Shown: positions 24,818 through 34,189, counted from the stretch's first letter. The stretch is 64,000 bases of DNA from HGM13233 sp900762805 (GCA_937993755.1 CALKMA010000028.1:1-64000), one strand, 5' to 3'. Numbers and translations: made by a program. Notes: generated by a model from the letters alone, not told the origin.

Positions 24818-25792
24818 ATGGCTATCATCGAGATAAAGCATCTCACAAAGACCTTTGAGAACGGCGTCACAGCGCTGCGCGACGTGTCGCTGTCAGTCGA
24901 GGAGGGGGAGATCTTCGGCATTATCGGCCTGTCGGGCGCCGGCAAAAGCACGCTGGTGCGCTGCATCAACCTGCTGGAGCGCCCCACTGAGGGGCAGGTG
25001 CTGCTTGACGGCGAGGAGCTGACCGCTCTCAGCACCCGCCAGCTCAGCCGGGAGCGCCGCCGCATCGGCATGATCTTCCAGTCATTCAATCTGATGATGC
25101 AGCGTACCGTTCTGTACAACGTCATGTTCCCCCTGCTGGTCGGCGGCGTCGGCCGGAGGGACGCGGCGCGCCGCGCCGGTGAGCTGCTGACGCGCGTCGG
25201 GCTGGGCGACCGGAAGGACGCCTACCCCGCGCAGCTGTCGGGCGGCATGAAGCAGCGCGTCGCCATTGCGCGGGCGCTGGCGCTCGAACCGCGCGTGCTG
25301 CTGTGCGACGAGGCCACCAGCGCGCTCGACCCGCAGACGACGCAGTCGATCCTTGCACTGCTCAAGGAGCTGAACCGCGAGCTGGGGCTGACGATCGTTA
25401 TTATCACGCATGAGATGCGTGTGATCGAGCAGGTCTGCTCGCGTGTGGCCATCATCGAGAACAGCCGCATCGGCGAGATCGGCCCCGTCAGCGACGTCTT
25501 TCTGCACCCCAAGACCGACGCCGCCAAGCGTCTCATCTATCCCGGCGGCGCGCCTGAATTCGGCGGCCGGCGCGTCCGTATCGCCTTTGACGGTACCGAG
25601 ACCTCCCGCCCCATCCTTGCCAATATGGTGCTGCACTGCTCGGCCCCCGTCAACATTGCCTATGCCGACACCAAGGAGATCGACGGCCGGCAGTACGGCC
25701 ACATGATCATCAACCTGCCGTCCGATGACGCCACCCAGCAGCGTATGCTGGATTACCTGACCCGCGAGGGCATCCGCTATGAGGAGGCTTAA
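24818..25792 (+). CDS. metN: Methionine ABC transporter ATP-binding protein MetN
   Basis: A 324-residue ATPase that powers uptake of D/L-methionine. Walker A is GLSGAGKST, the signature is QLSGGMKQRV and Walker B is VLLCDEATSALD. The C-terminal 75 residues form a NIL domain, the methionine-sensing regulatory module, with ILANMVLHCSAPVNI at its start. It lies directly behind a methionine T-box and before metI and metQ. Confidence 0.96.
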   Translation: MAIIEIKHLTKTFENGVTALRDVSLSVEEGEIFGIIGLSGAGKSTLVRCINLLERPTEGQVLLDGEELTALSTRQLSRERRRIGMIFQSFNLMMQRTVLYNVMFPLLVGGVGRRDAARRAGELLTRVGLGDRKDAYPAQLSGGMKQRVAIARALALEPRVLLCDEATSALDPQTTQSILALLKELNRELGLTIVIITHEMRVIEQVCSRVAIIENSRIGEIGPVSDVFLHPKTDAAKRLIYPGGAPEFGGRRVRIAFDGTETSRPILANMVLHCSAPVNIAYADTKEIDGRQYGHMIINLPSDDATQQRMLDYLTREGIRYEEA

Positions 25793-25795
25793 AGT

Positions 25796-26449
25796 ATGGA
25801 GCTGCTTCAACTTGTTCTGAAGGCACTGGGCGAGACGCTGTATATGGTGCTGATATCGACGGCAATGGCCTATCTGCTTGGTCTGCCGCTCGGTATCGTT
25901 CTGGTGGTGACCGACCGCGATGGCCTGCGCCCCAATCCTGCGCTCTACCGTGTGCTGGGCACCATCGTCAATATCCTGCGCTCGGCGCCCTTTATCATTC
26001 TGATGCTGGCGCTTATTCCCATCACGCGCTTTATCGTCGGCACCTCGGTCGGCTCCAGCGCCGCCATTGTGCCGCTGGTCATCGCCGCCGCCCCCTTTGT
26101 GGCGCGGCTGGTCGAAAGCTCGCTGCGCGAGGTCGATCACGGCGTTATCGAGGCCTCGCTCTCGATGGGAGCCAGCGTCCTCCAGACGGTGGGCGTCATG
26201 CTGCGCGAGGCGCTTCCCTCGCTTATCACGGGGGCGGCCATTGCCATTACGACCATCCTCGGCTATTCGACGATGGCCGGCTTTGTCGGCGGCGGCGGAC
26301 TGGGCGCGGTGGCCATCAATTACGGCTACTATCGCAACAATACGCTTCTGATGCTCATCATGGTGGCCGTGCTCGTCGTTATCGTTGAGGGCTTCCAGGC
26401 CGTCGGCAACCTTGCCGCCGACCGTCTCGACAAGAGAAAAAACCGGTAG
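25796..26449 (+). CDS. metI: Methionine ABC transporter permease MetI
   Basis: A 217-residue permease with about five membrane helices. The EAA loop is EASLSMGASVLQTVGVMLREALPSLITG, and NILRSAPFIILML and GYSTMAGFVGGGGLG are typical of MetI. It begins four bases after metN and should pair with two MetN subunits. Confidence 0.95.
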   Translation: MELLQLVLKALGETLYMVLISTAMAYLLGLPLGIVLVVTDRDGLRPNPALYRVLGTIVNILRSAPFIILMLALIPITRFIVGTSVGSSAAIVPLVIAAAPFVARLVESSLREVDHGVIEASLSMGASVLQTVGVMLREALPSLITGAAIAITTILGYSTMAGFVGGGGLGAVAINYGYYRNNTLLMLIMVAVLVVIVEGFQAVGNLAADRLDKRKNR

Positions 26450-26499
26450 ATAACCGCCGCCGGCGGTATCACATATAACTGAAATAAGGAGAAACCGAA

Positions 26500-27306
26500 A
26501 TGAAAAAAACGATAGCCCTTGTGCTTGTATTGCTTCTGGCACTGACGCTGACCGCCTGCGGCGGACAGAGTGCCGAAAAGACTCTCAAGGTGGGAGCCAG
26601 CATCACGCCGCACGCCGAGATCCTGCGTGAGGCCGCCAAGCTGCTGGAAAAGCAGGGAATCACACTGGAAATCGTGGAGTATGACGACTATGTGCTGCCC
26701 AACATCTCCACCGAAAACGGCGATCTTGACGCCAACTATTTCCAGCACAAGCCCTATCTCGATGATTTCAACCAGAACCACGGCACCCATCTGGTGGCGG
26801 TGGCGGCCATCCACTATGAGCCGTTCGGCCTTTACGCCGGCATCAACAAGGTGATAGCCGATCTGCCCGACGGCGCCCAGATCGGCGTCCCCAACGACGG
26901 CAGCAACGAGGCCCGCGCCCTTTACCTGCTGGAAAGCCTCGGCCTCATCAAGCTGAAGGCCAGCGCCGGCTTTACCGCCACTGTGGAGGACATCGAATCC
27001 AATCCCCATAATTTCGAGATCATCGAAATGGCCGCGCCGCAGCTGGCGCTGTCGCTGCCCGATCTCGATATGGCCGTCATCAACGGAAACTATGCGCTGC
27101 AGGCCGGCCTCAACGCCTCGACCGACGCGCTGGCCACCGAAGCGAGCGATTCCGAAGCCGCCAAGACCTATGCCAACGTGCTGGTCGTCAAGGAGGGCCG
27201 CGAGAACGATGAGCTGATCCAGGCGCTGGCCGCGGCGCTCCAAAGCGACGAGGTGCGTACCTATATCGAGAAGACCTATCAGGGCGCCGTCGTGCCGATG
27301 GCGTGA
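26500..27306 (+). CDS. metQ: Methionine-binding lipoprotein MetQ
   Basis: A 268-residue NlpA-family substrate-binding lipoprotein. Signal peptide 1-19 ends in LTAC with C20 lipidated. The mature part opens with TLKVGASITPHAEIL and contains YDDYVLPN, DANYFQHKPYLDDFN and IGVPNDGSNEARALYLLE, all MetQ hallmarks. ATAAGGAG precedes the ATG. It is the third gene of the T-box-controlled operon. Confidence 0.95.
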   Translation: MKKTIALVLVLLLALTLTACGGQSAEKTLKVGASITPHAEILREAAKLLEKQGITLEIVEYDDYVLPNISTENGDLDANYFQHKPYLDDFNQNHGTHLVAVAAIHYEPFGLYAGINKVIADLPDGAQIGVPNDGSNEARALYLLESLGLIKLKASAGFTATVEDIESNPHNFEIIEMAAPQLALSLPDLDMAVINGNYALQAGLNASTDALATEASDSEAAKTYANVLVVKEGRENDELIQALAAALQSDEVRTYIEKTYQGAVVPMA

Positions 27307-27468
27307 CCGGCCGGGCCGGCGCCGATGGGGCCTGTGGAGGGCATCCTGAAGGCGGCGGGGCTGTGAGGCATTCCTCCGAAAGCAGGTAAAGCAAATCGGC
27401 AAAAAATTTCGAGAGAGCCTTTCTGGAAAGCAGTATAATGTCTTTGCTGCCGTGAGGAGGTGAACAGC

Positions 27469-28347
27469 GTGAAGGAACAGGTTTTAGCGGTGCAGCGAAT
27501 GCAGGACTACATCGAAGCGCATCTAAACGAAAAGATCGGGTTGTCGGAGTTGGCCGGGGCCTCCCTGTTTTCACCGTGGTATTCCTACCGTTTGTTTCAG
27601 GAATACACAGGTCTGACACCATCCGGTTATATCCGCCGGCTGCGATTGGCAAAAGCCGCTCTGCGGCTGAAAAACGGGCATATCCGCATGATCGATGCCG
27701 CTTTTGACCTTGGCTTTGGTAGCGTTGATGGCTTTACCCGCGCCTTTGCACGGGAGTTCGGAATGTGTCCCAGCGTCTATACCGCCGAGCCTGTGCCCAT
27801 TACGCTGTTCGTTCCCTACGGTGCAGAATTCAGAGCACTCAGAAAGGATCAGACGACAATGAAGCACACAAGCAATATTTTTATTCAAGTCATTCATAAG
27901 CCAAAGCGCAAGGTCATCTGCAAGCGAGGATTCAAAGCTGAAGATTACTTCCCTTACTGTGAAGAGGTGGGATGCGACGTATGGGGGATGCTGCTGAGCA
28001 TGGATTCCCTTTGCGGTGAGCCGGTCTGCCTGTGGCTGCCGAAGCAATTCAAAAAGCCGAACACATCCACCTATGTGCAGGGCGTTGAAGTGCCGGAGGA
28101 TTACACAGGCCCTGTTCCCGAAGGCTTTGATGTGATCGGGCTTCCCGCGGCGGATTATCTGATGTTTCAGGGCGAGCCGTTTGCCGAGGAGGATTACTGC
28201 GATGCGATCTCCGCCGTACAGCAGGCGATGAACGGCTATGATCCCGAAATCATCGGCTATGCGTGGGATGACAGCAATCCCCGTATCCAGCTGGAGCCCT
28301 GCGGCAGCCGTGGGTATATCGAGCTGCGGGCAATAAAAAAGAAATAG
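27469..28347 (+). CDS. AraC-family regulator with GyrI-like effector domain
   Basis: A 292-residue regulator. The N-terminal AraC DNA-binding domain (about 5-105) has two helix-turn-helix units, ending in the AraC hallmark AAFDLGFGSVDGFTRAFAREFGMCPSVY. The C-terminal half (about 125-290) resembles the GyrI/SOUL-like effector-binding domain found in such regulators. The start is GTG 27469, eight bases after AGGAGG; GTG 27460 overlaps that site. A TATAAT at 27434-27439 may serve as its -10. No obvious target is adjacent and the ligand is unknown. Confidence 0.85.
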   Translation: MKEQVLAVQRMQDYIEAHLNEKIGLSELAGASLFSPWYSYRLFQEYTGLTPSGYIRRLRLAKAALRLKNGHIRMIDAAFDLGFGSVDGFTRAFAREFGMCPSVYTAEPVPITLFVPYGAEFRALRKDQTTMKHTSNIFIQVIHKPKRKVICKRGFKAEDYFPYCEEVGCDVWGMLLSMDSLCGEPVCLWLPKQFKKPNTSTYVQGVEVPEDYTGPVPEGFDVIGLPAADYLMFQGEPFAEEDYCDAISAVQQAMNGYDPEIIGYAWDDSNPRIQLEPCGSRGYIELRAIKKK

Positions 28348-28392
28348 CGATGCAGATACCCACGTTTGAATAGGCATATCGGAATTATAAAG

Positions 28393-28429
28393 TCAGCAGG
28401 AACGGTCTGAACCATTCCTGCTGATTTTG
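28393..28429 (+). terminator. Intrinsic terminator of the AraC-family gene
   Basis: TCAGCAGGAACGGT pairs with ACCATTCCTGCTGA with one mismatch, followed by TTTTG. Confidence 0.85.
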
Positions 28430-28495
28430 TTTGGAATCTATGCAGCTTTCAGCGGAGAACACCCTTGACAAAGCTTGCCGCAAGGAATTTTTCTG

Positions 28496-28561
28496 TTAGC
28501 CCTCCACAAGGGCAACGGCTACATCGTTGACGTTGGTGCCGGTGGGGCCGGGTATCTGACC
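28496..28561 (-). pseudogene. C-terminal scrap of a type-2 glycerate kinase (MOFRL family)
   Basis: On the minus strand about 20 codons read QIPGPTGTNVNDVAVALVEG and then stop. The GPTGTNVND motif is the conserved C-terminal signature of MOFRL-type glycerate 2-kinases. No upstream part of the gene is found; the sequence beyond is unrelated and holds a hairpin. This is a deletion remnant rather than a functional gene. Confidence 0.55.
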
Positions 28562-28592
28562 GACAGACCGGCGAGCAGAACAGAAAACTATA

Positions 28593-28639
28593 AGAGTCTC
28601 CCTGCGCAGCGCCTTTGGCTGCGCGGGGAGACTCTTTTT
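28593..28639 (+). terminator. Hairpin terminator upstream of the PRD regulator
   Basis: An 18-base stem, AGAGTCTCCCTGCGCAGC against its complement with one wobble, followed by TTTTTG. No intact gene precedes it directly. It may belong to the decayed locus. Confidence 0.8.
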
Positions 28640-28885
28640 GTGAGGAAGAGGAACTTATTTCGAGCAGCGTAGAGGGAAAACAGGATGAGACGCAAAAAAA
28701 CGGGCGAACGGTACATCCGGCTTTTGGAGGTGAGCCCCGGTGACCTGCGTACGGCACGCGGGTGCATCATTTACGGTGTATCTGGCCAGCAGGACAGCCG
28801 ATCGTACGGGTATTGGCAGAGTTTGGCGACAGCTAATATTATGGTTTTGCACAATTATTTGTAACAATAAAAACAATATTTGGCC

Positions 28886-28914
28886 TTTACACTGAAATAA
28901 TAAACATATAAAAT
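28886..28914 (+). promoter_or_regulatory. Promoter of the PRD regulator/PTS island
   Basis: TTTACA, 17-base spacer, TAAAAT, 24 bases upstream of the start codon. Confidence 0.65.
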
Positions 28915-28937
28915 GAAAGCAAGCGAGGGAACCACAC

Positions 28938-31016
28938 ATGGAAATCAACGGCCTTATGGTGAGAATGATAGATGCCCTACTCGACAACAGCGGATGTATG
29001 TCTGCTGATGGGTTGGCAGCAGCTGTCGAGATTTCCAAACGTTCGGTTCGGTACCACATTGAAAAAATCAACGATTGCCTCGCAGAGGCTGGTTTGCAGC
29101 CGATCGTGTTGCGACGCGGGCATCTATTTTTGGATATGTCGGCGACTGACCGGATCGAAAAGCTGTTGGTCGAGGCAAAAAAGCACACATATGTTCTGTC
29201 AAAACAGGAGCGCAAGGCGGTTGTCTGTATCGCGGCAGCGACCGGCAGCAGTATGACCATTGATCAGTTTTCGGCCTATTTTGGTGTTAGCCGCAACACG
29301 ACGATCAGTGAGATACGAGAGTTAAAGACGGAGTTGGCCGAGCAGCAGATTGATTTGAGTAGCGCTGGCAAGGTAGGCTACCGGATTCGGGGCGAAGAAA
29401 CCAGCATCCGGTATTACTTAGTAAAGACCATCCTTGATCTTCCGGTGCCTGAGATTCAGCAACGCATTCTTGGCTTTGTGCAGGAGGCCGCCGAGAGGTT
29501 GTTTGGTTGCCGCATCAATGAGGCATTTATCCGGGAGATGATGGCGACCATCGTTGCCGGCGAGACCGAGTTGGGTGTCAAATACAACAACAATGCTATT
29601 CGGGAAATGGTTGATTATCTGTTGCTGGTAGCTGTGCGCTCCCAGCAGGGCTTTTTGGCACGGAAGATTAAGGAAATTGAAGAGCTCCGCGAATTCGCCT
29701 CGGCTGACAGTATCATCCGTCGGATGGAAGAATTTGGCATAACCATCCCCGTGCAGGAGCAGAGTTATATTGCCGCGATTCTGTTGGGATCCAGATTATA
29801 CGATATTGACCGAGCATCGGTGCCCGATTCTGCTGATATGGAGAGCTTTACCACTGACCTTATTGATGTGTTTTCCGCCCGCACGTGCATCCGATTCGAT
29901 AAGCGGGAGGAGCTGGTAGCCCAGCTTTTGCTGCACATCCGACCGATGTTTTACAGGTTGAGATATCATATCAAGGTAAAAAATGTCCTGACAAGGGAAA
30001 TACAAAGCCGCTACCACGAGATGTACAATATGACCGATCTTGCCGTCAAAACCATCGAACGGGATTACGGGCTGTCGGTTCCAGAGGATGAGGTAGCCTA
30101 TCTTTGCGCCTACCTCAGTGGTTGGGCGCAGAATTACCTTCCGGTCGAGAGTGACAGCAAAGATAGCACGATTCTTGTTGTGTGCGGTGCGGGCATTAGT
30201 ACTTCGCTGCTGATAAAAAAGCAGCTTTCAGCGCTGCTGGGCGACAGCTACAGCTTTTGCATCAAAGATTTCCGCGAGGTCACGCAGTATGGTTGTGCTG
30301 ACTATTTGTTGGTAGTCTCGACCGTTGAGTTGCCTTTTATGGGAGATAATATCGTTTGGGTAAAACCGATACTCAGTCGCAGCCAGCAGCAGGAAATTAT
30401 TCTGAGAACATCCAAAAACAATTTTGCCGATCCACATGGTGTCGTTGCGGACCTACTGGATGCGATAGAAAGCTATGCCGTCATCGAAAACAGGGAAGCA
30501 TTGGGCGTTCAACTTCTCAAGACTCTTTCCACCCACCAGAAAGAGAAGACGATGGATGCGCCGCAGTTACTTCAAGTGCTGACATCCAATATGATACAGA
30601 TTATTGAGTATGCCGAGACGTATGAGACAGCGCTGGATATGGCGTGTCAGCCGCTTATCCAGCGGGGAATCGTTACCGAAAGTTATCCCTGGTCGATAGC
30701 GGAGATTGTCGACCGACTGGGGCTCTACTCGGAAATAGCGCCTTATATTATGCTGGCTCACGGGAGTCGCGACGAGCAGGTGACACAGGTGGGCGTGGCG
30801 CTTTCGGTTTTCAGAAAACCTGTCTTGTTCCCCAAGTGGGACAAAGAAATACGAGTCATGTTTGTTCTAGCTGCACCCGACAACGAATCGCATTTGCCGC
30901 TTCTGGATGACATCATGAAGCTCATCGGTAACGGAGCCTGCCGTCGGCAGCTCACTGATGGCAATTTTGCTGATGCGAACCAAATACTGTGCCTGATAGA
31001 GAGTGTTTTAGCATAG
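28938..31016 (+). CDS. PRD-domain PTS transcription regulator (MtlR/LicR-type)
   Basis: A 692-residue modular activator. Domains in order: two winged helix-turn-helix units (about 1-65 and 85-150), two PTS regulatory domains (about 175-400, including LLLHIRPMFYRLRYHI), an EIIB-like domain with C416 in VVCGAGIST, and an EIIA-like domain (about 545-690) with H608 in LAHGSRDEQ. Such proteins are phosphorylated by PTS components and switch the neighbouring operon according to substrate supply. It precedes the aldolase and galactitol-type PTS genes on the same strand. Base composition is AT-richer than the flanks. Confidence 0.9.
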   Translation: MEINGLMVRMIDALLDNSGCMSADGLAAAVEISKRSVRYHIEKINDCLAEAGLQPIVLRRGHLFLDMSATDRIEKLLVEAKKHTYVLSKQERKAVVCIAAATGSSMTIDQFSAYFGVSRNTTISEIRELKTELAEQQIDLSSAGKVGYRIRGEETSIRYYLVKTILDLPVPEIQQRILGFVQEAAERLFGCRINEAFIREMMATIVAGETELGVKYNNNAIREMVDYLLLVAVRSQQGFLARKIKEIEELREFASADSIIRRMEEFGITIPVQEQSYIAAILLGSRLYDIDRASVPDSADMESFTTDLIDVFSARTCIRFDKREELVAQLLLHIRPMFYRLRYHIKVKNVLTREIQSRYHEMYNMTDLAVKTIERDYGLSVPEDEVAYLCAYLSGWAQNYLPVESDSKDSTILVVCGAGISTSLLIKKQLSALLGDSYSFCIKDFREVTQYGCADYLLVVSTVELPFMGDNIVWVKPILSRSQQQEIILRTSKNNFADPHGVVADLLDAIESYAVIENREALGVQLLKTLSTHQKEKTMDAPQLLQVLTSNMIQIIEYAETYETALDMACQPLIQRGIVTESYPWSIAEIVDRLGLYSEIAPYIMLAHGSRDEQVTQVGVALSVFRKPVLFPKWDKEIRVMFVLAAPDNESHLPLLDDIMKLIGNGACRRQLTDGNFADANQILCLIESVLA

Positions 31017-31085
31017 TGGCGCGTATTTGAATATGTGAATCATTCTTTGCAAAGATGGAATCAAAAAACAAACAGGAGGAATTAT

Positions 31086-32006
31086 ATGTCTTTTGTAAGC
31101 GAGAACGAATTGCTTGAAAGGGCGGAAAGGGGCGGCTACGCCGTGCCTGGCTTTTTCCCGTTCAATATGGACTTTATCAAGCCCATCATTGATGTTGCCG
31201 AGGAGGAGGGTAGTCCGGTTGTATTGCTGCAAGGCCCGGAATTCATCGAGAGTTTTGGTGCTACTGTTTTTACACAAGCGCTCATTACCGCAGCGTACAA
31301 TGCCAAAGTTCCCGTTTCAATCGCGGTGGATCATCCATTCGTGACCGACGAGAATGCTGTTCCACAAGCTGTGCGGGAAATGCATCTTGGTTGGCGGTCG
31401 GTCATGTTGGACGGCTCGCTGCTACCGTATGAGAAAAATGTCGCCATGACCAAAGAGTTAGCTCGCATTTGCCACTATGCCGGCGTTTCCTGCGTGGGGG
31501 CGCTTGGCGAGGTGCGCCGTTTCTTCCCACAAGCTGCCAACTACAAGGCTGCCTTTGAGGACAGCTTTGTTGTGCCGCCGGGAATCATGACTGACCCCGA
31601 TCAGGCAGCTGAATTCGTAGCCGAGACCAAGGTTGATTCTCTGACGGTATCGGTTGGGCAGTATGTGCGCTCACTGTGGGATGGAGAGTTGCCGCCTTTC
31701 AAGCGTACCGGCCGACTGGATTTTGAACGGCTCGAACAAATCAGGCAAAAGACCAGCGCCCATCTAATTATGCACGGGGCGACTCATGTGGCTGAAGAGG
31801 ATCTTGAACGGGCAGCCAAAAGCGGCGTAGCTATGATTAAAGTGGCCTCCGAGCAGGCGCTCATTTGGTCTAATGAAATCCGAAAGACCGTCACAGCCAA
31901 CACAGAGTTGATGTTCCCGGAGGACATCCAAAAGCCGGCACTTCAAGCTGTTAAGGAGTCGATGCGCCATTATATTAGGACGTTCAATGCTTCGGGCAAA
32001 GCTTGA
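31086..32006 (+). CDS. Class II aldolase-family protein with atypical metal site
   Basis: A 306-residue member of the class II fructose/tagatose-bisphosphate aldolase family. D82-H83 (AVDH), LGWRSVMLDGS, the MTDPDQAAEFV segment and H230 (IMHGATHV) align with GatY/KbaY enzymes. However, the canonical IGTAHG motif carrying a zinc histidine reads SVGQYVRS, and the usual VEAELG box reads VGALGEV. Catalysis may therefore differ or be lost. AGGAGG precedes ATG 31086. It sits between the PRD regulator and the PTS genes, so a ketose-phosphate-related substrate is expected. Confidence 0.82.
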   Translation: MSFVSENELLERAERGGYAVPGFFPFNMDFIKPIIDVAEEEGSPVVLLQGPEFIESFGATVFTQALITAAYNAKVPVSIAVDHPFVTDENAVPQAVREMHLGWRSVMLDGSLLPYEKNVAMTKELARICHYAGVSCVGALGEVRRFFPQAANYKAAFEDSFVVPPGIMTDPDQAAEFVAETKVDSLTVSVGQYVRSLWDGELPPFKRTGRLDFERLEQIRQKTSAHLIMHGATHVAEEDLERAAKSGVAMIKVASEQALIWSNEIRKTVTANTELMFPEDIQKPALQAVKESMRHYIRTFNASGKA

Positions 32007-32028
32007 CAAAAATACAAAGGAGAATATT

Positions 32029-33306
32029 ATGGAGTACATTGTTAATGCAATCAACTGGTTCGGCAATCTGCCAGGGCCAGTCATGATGTTCTTGATCTTC
32101 TTGGTTATCAATCTGTTACTGAAGATCAAGCCGGGGAAGGCGATACGCGCAGCTTTCATGTATGCTATGGGTCTTTTCGCCTTGTCCACCTTTGCGTTTG
32201 ACGTGTTTCTTGGTACCGTGTCTGGTGTTGCCAATGCCATGGTTGAAAACCTTGGTCTTAAGATGACAGCGGTCGATTTCGGTGCTGGTGTCACGCCGAT
32301 TATGCTTTCTAACCCGCTAATCCTGTGGGCCATTCCCATCGGCATCGCGCTCAATATTGTGATGCTGGTCTTTAAGCTCACTAAAACGCTGGATGTTGAT
32401 ATCTACAATATGCTCTATTTCTGGGGCAGCGCTGGCGTTCTGACCTCGGTTGCCACCGGCGGCAATGTGCTGTACGGCATTCTAGCCATGATTATCGCAG
32501 GCATCTTGACCTTAAAAGTGGCTGATTGGGCTGCACCTCACATCCACAAGGTGCTGCCACAGTATGAGGGTATCTCTTTCCCTTATGTTTACAGCGCTTT
32601 CTATGCGCCGGTTGCTTACTGGTTTAACAAACTGTTTGATAAGATTCCCTTTATCCGTGATTCCAAACTTTCGGCCGACGATATTCGTAAGAAATTAGGT
32701 GTACTCGGTGAACCGGGCATCATCGGATTTCTCCTCGGTATCATCATGTCGGTGCTCGGTGGCTACGGTTTTGCCGACGTCATGTATACGGGTATCAAGT
32801 TCGGCGCCTCGCTGTACTTCATTCCTCTTAGCACTAAGATCCTGATTGAGGGTCTAAATGAAACGACGACAGTTCTGACAGAGTGGGCCAGGAGCAAGTT
32901 TAAGAACCGTGAGATATACATTGGCCTTGACGGCGTTGTTATCGCAGGCCTGCCGGAATCGCTGGCCGTTGGCCTGTTGCTTGTTCCTATTGCATTGCTG
33001 GTTTCGGTTATTCTGCCGGGCAACACGGTGCTACCTATCGGTATGCTATCGGTTGGTTTCATCCTTGTAGCGGTATTCATGCCCTTCTTCAAGATGAACA
33101 TTCTTAAGGGCGTTTTGTTCTCGTTTATCGTTGTGGCCTGTGAACTTTATATCGGTACGCTGTTGGCCCCCGTTTATACCGAGATCGCCCTGCAGGCCGG
33201 CTATGAGATTCCGTATGGTGCCATCCAGATTACGAATGCTGCTAACTTCCCCAACCTGCTTTGTGTTAAGCTGTTTGAGCTTATTCAGAAGCTATTTGGT
33301 GCTTAA
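32029..33306 (+). CDS. PTS galactitol-type transporter subunit IIC
   Basis: A 425-residue integral membrane permease of the Gat PTS family, with about ten helices. Matching segments are INWFGNLPGPVMMFLIF at the start, VSGVANAMVENLGL, PIMLSNPLILWAIPIGIALNIVM and LGEPGIIGFLLGI. AAAGGAG lies before ATG 32029. It is followed by IIB and IIA genes, giving a complete permease split into three proteins. The substrate need not be galactitol, because no galactitol-phosphate dehydrogenase is nearby. Confidence 0.9.
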   Translation: MEYIVNAINWFGNLPGPVMMFLIFLVINLLLKIKPGKAIRAAFMYAMGLFALSTFAFDVFLGTVSGVANAMVENLGLKMTAVDFGAGVTPIMLSNPLILWAIPIGIALNIVMLVFKLTKTLDVDIYNMLYFWGSAGVLTSVATGGNVLYGILAMIIAGILTLKVADWAAPHIHKVLPQYEGISFPYVYSAFYAPVAYWFNKLFDKIPFIRDSKLSADDIRKKLGVLGEPGIIGFLLGIIMSVLGGYGFADVMYTGIKFGASLYFIPLSTKILIEGLNETTTVLTEWARSKFKNREIYIGLDGVVIAGLPESLAVGLLLVPIALLVSVILPGNTVLPIGMLSVGFILVAVFMPFFKMNILKGVLFSFIVVACELYIGTLLAPVYTEIALQAGYEIPYGAIQITNAANFPNLLCVKLFELIQKLFGA

Positions 33307-33355
33307 ACAAAGGGATAAGACCAGAATTCAGTAGATTGCGTCGAGAGGCAAATAC

Positions 33356-33664
33356 ATGAAAAGAAAAAAAACATTATTGATAATCTGTGCGTTAGGATAT
33401 GCAACGTCGACAATGATAAAAAAAACCATCTGCGACTGCTTTGAGACGAATTGCATTGATGGCTGGAATGTTGAGTGCATTGGTTATAATATGTCACAGG
33501 GACGCACCGACGATGCAGATATTATCGTGACCTCACTTGATCTGAACCCGAAAGAACATACCGTGCCTGTAATCCGCGGTGTTGCGCTTATCAGCGGGAT
33601 TGGCAAGGAAAAGGTCTTAAATCAAATCGTAGAAGAGGTCCGGCGTATTGAACAAAATCAGTAA
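33356..33664 (+). CDS. PTS galactitol-type subunit IIB
   Basis: A 102-residue cytosolic phosphocarrier. The phosphocysteine is C11 in ICALGYATSTM, aligning with the CGGAVATST loop of GatB. It accepts phosphate from IIA and passes it to the incoming sugar at IIC. It overlaps the IIA gene by 17 bases. Confidence 0.88.
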   Translation: MKRKKTLLIICALGYATSTMIKKTICDCFETNCIDGWNVECIGYNMSQGRTDDADIIVTSLDLNPKEHTVPVIRGVALISGIGKEKVLNQIVEEVRRIEQNQ

Positions 33665-34160
33665 GGGACGTTTGGCAGATGCTTTCGAGAGAGCGGAGCG
33701 TCAAAGCGACGTCAGAATCATTCATTTGCACGGTCAGTTTACATGGAAGTCGCTGCTGTCCCGACTCGGCGATACAGCTGTCGAGGAAGGCTTTGCCCGA
33801 CCTGGCATTTCGGAGGCGCTAATCGAGCGTGAAAGCAGCTATCCGACGGGTATCGATGCCGGGATAGGTGTAGCCATCCCCCATGCGGATAAGATTTATA
33901 CTAGCCGGGAGACTGTTTTTGTTGCCATTCTTGAAGAGCCGGTTTTGTTTAACCAAATGGGTGGTGGCGAATCGGTGTCTGTCCGAATCGTGTTCATGCT
34001 GGTACTTGGTAGCGTCGGGAAGCATTTGGACATGATGGGTGCAGTCGCAGATCTCATTCAGGATACCGACAAGCTAAAGGCGCTTTGGAAGGACGGGGCA
34101 TATCAGGTTTTGACGGATGCTTTGTGTCGGCAACCGTGTCGTCCTGACATACCCGACTGA
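33648..34160 (+). CDS. PTS fructose/galactitol-type subunit IIA
   Basis: A 170-residue EIIA of the fructose/mannitol/Ntr fold. The phosphohistidine is H79 in GVAIPHAD. The start is TTG 33648, nine bases after GAGG, and overlaps the end of the IIB gene. It completes the island's PTS. A bidirectional terminator follows at 34190-34233. Confidence 0.85.
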   Translation: MNKISKGRLADAFERAERQSDVRIIHLHGQFTWKSLLSRLGDTAVEEGFARPGISEALIERESSYPTGIDAGIGVAIPHADKIYTSRETVFVAILEEPVLFNQMGGGESVSVRIVFMLVLGSVGKHLDMMGAVADLIQDTDKLKALWKDGAYQVLTDALCRQPCRPDIPD

Positions 34161-34189
34161 GCTTTCTATCGACAAGCTCTAAAAAGAAC

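Larger units (their letters stand above)
28430..28885. other. Intergenic region with a gene scrap and second hairpin
   Basis: No intact gene. Contains a minus-strand remnant of a glycerate kinase at 28496-28561 and a terminator-like hairpin at 28593-28639. The remaining sequence up to the next promoter is unassigned. Confidence 0.4.

Noticed and set aside
25082..26542. A 486-codon minus-strand frame opposite metN and metI
   Set aside because: Antisense to two certain genes, no start signal, no recognisable domain.
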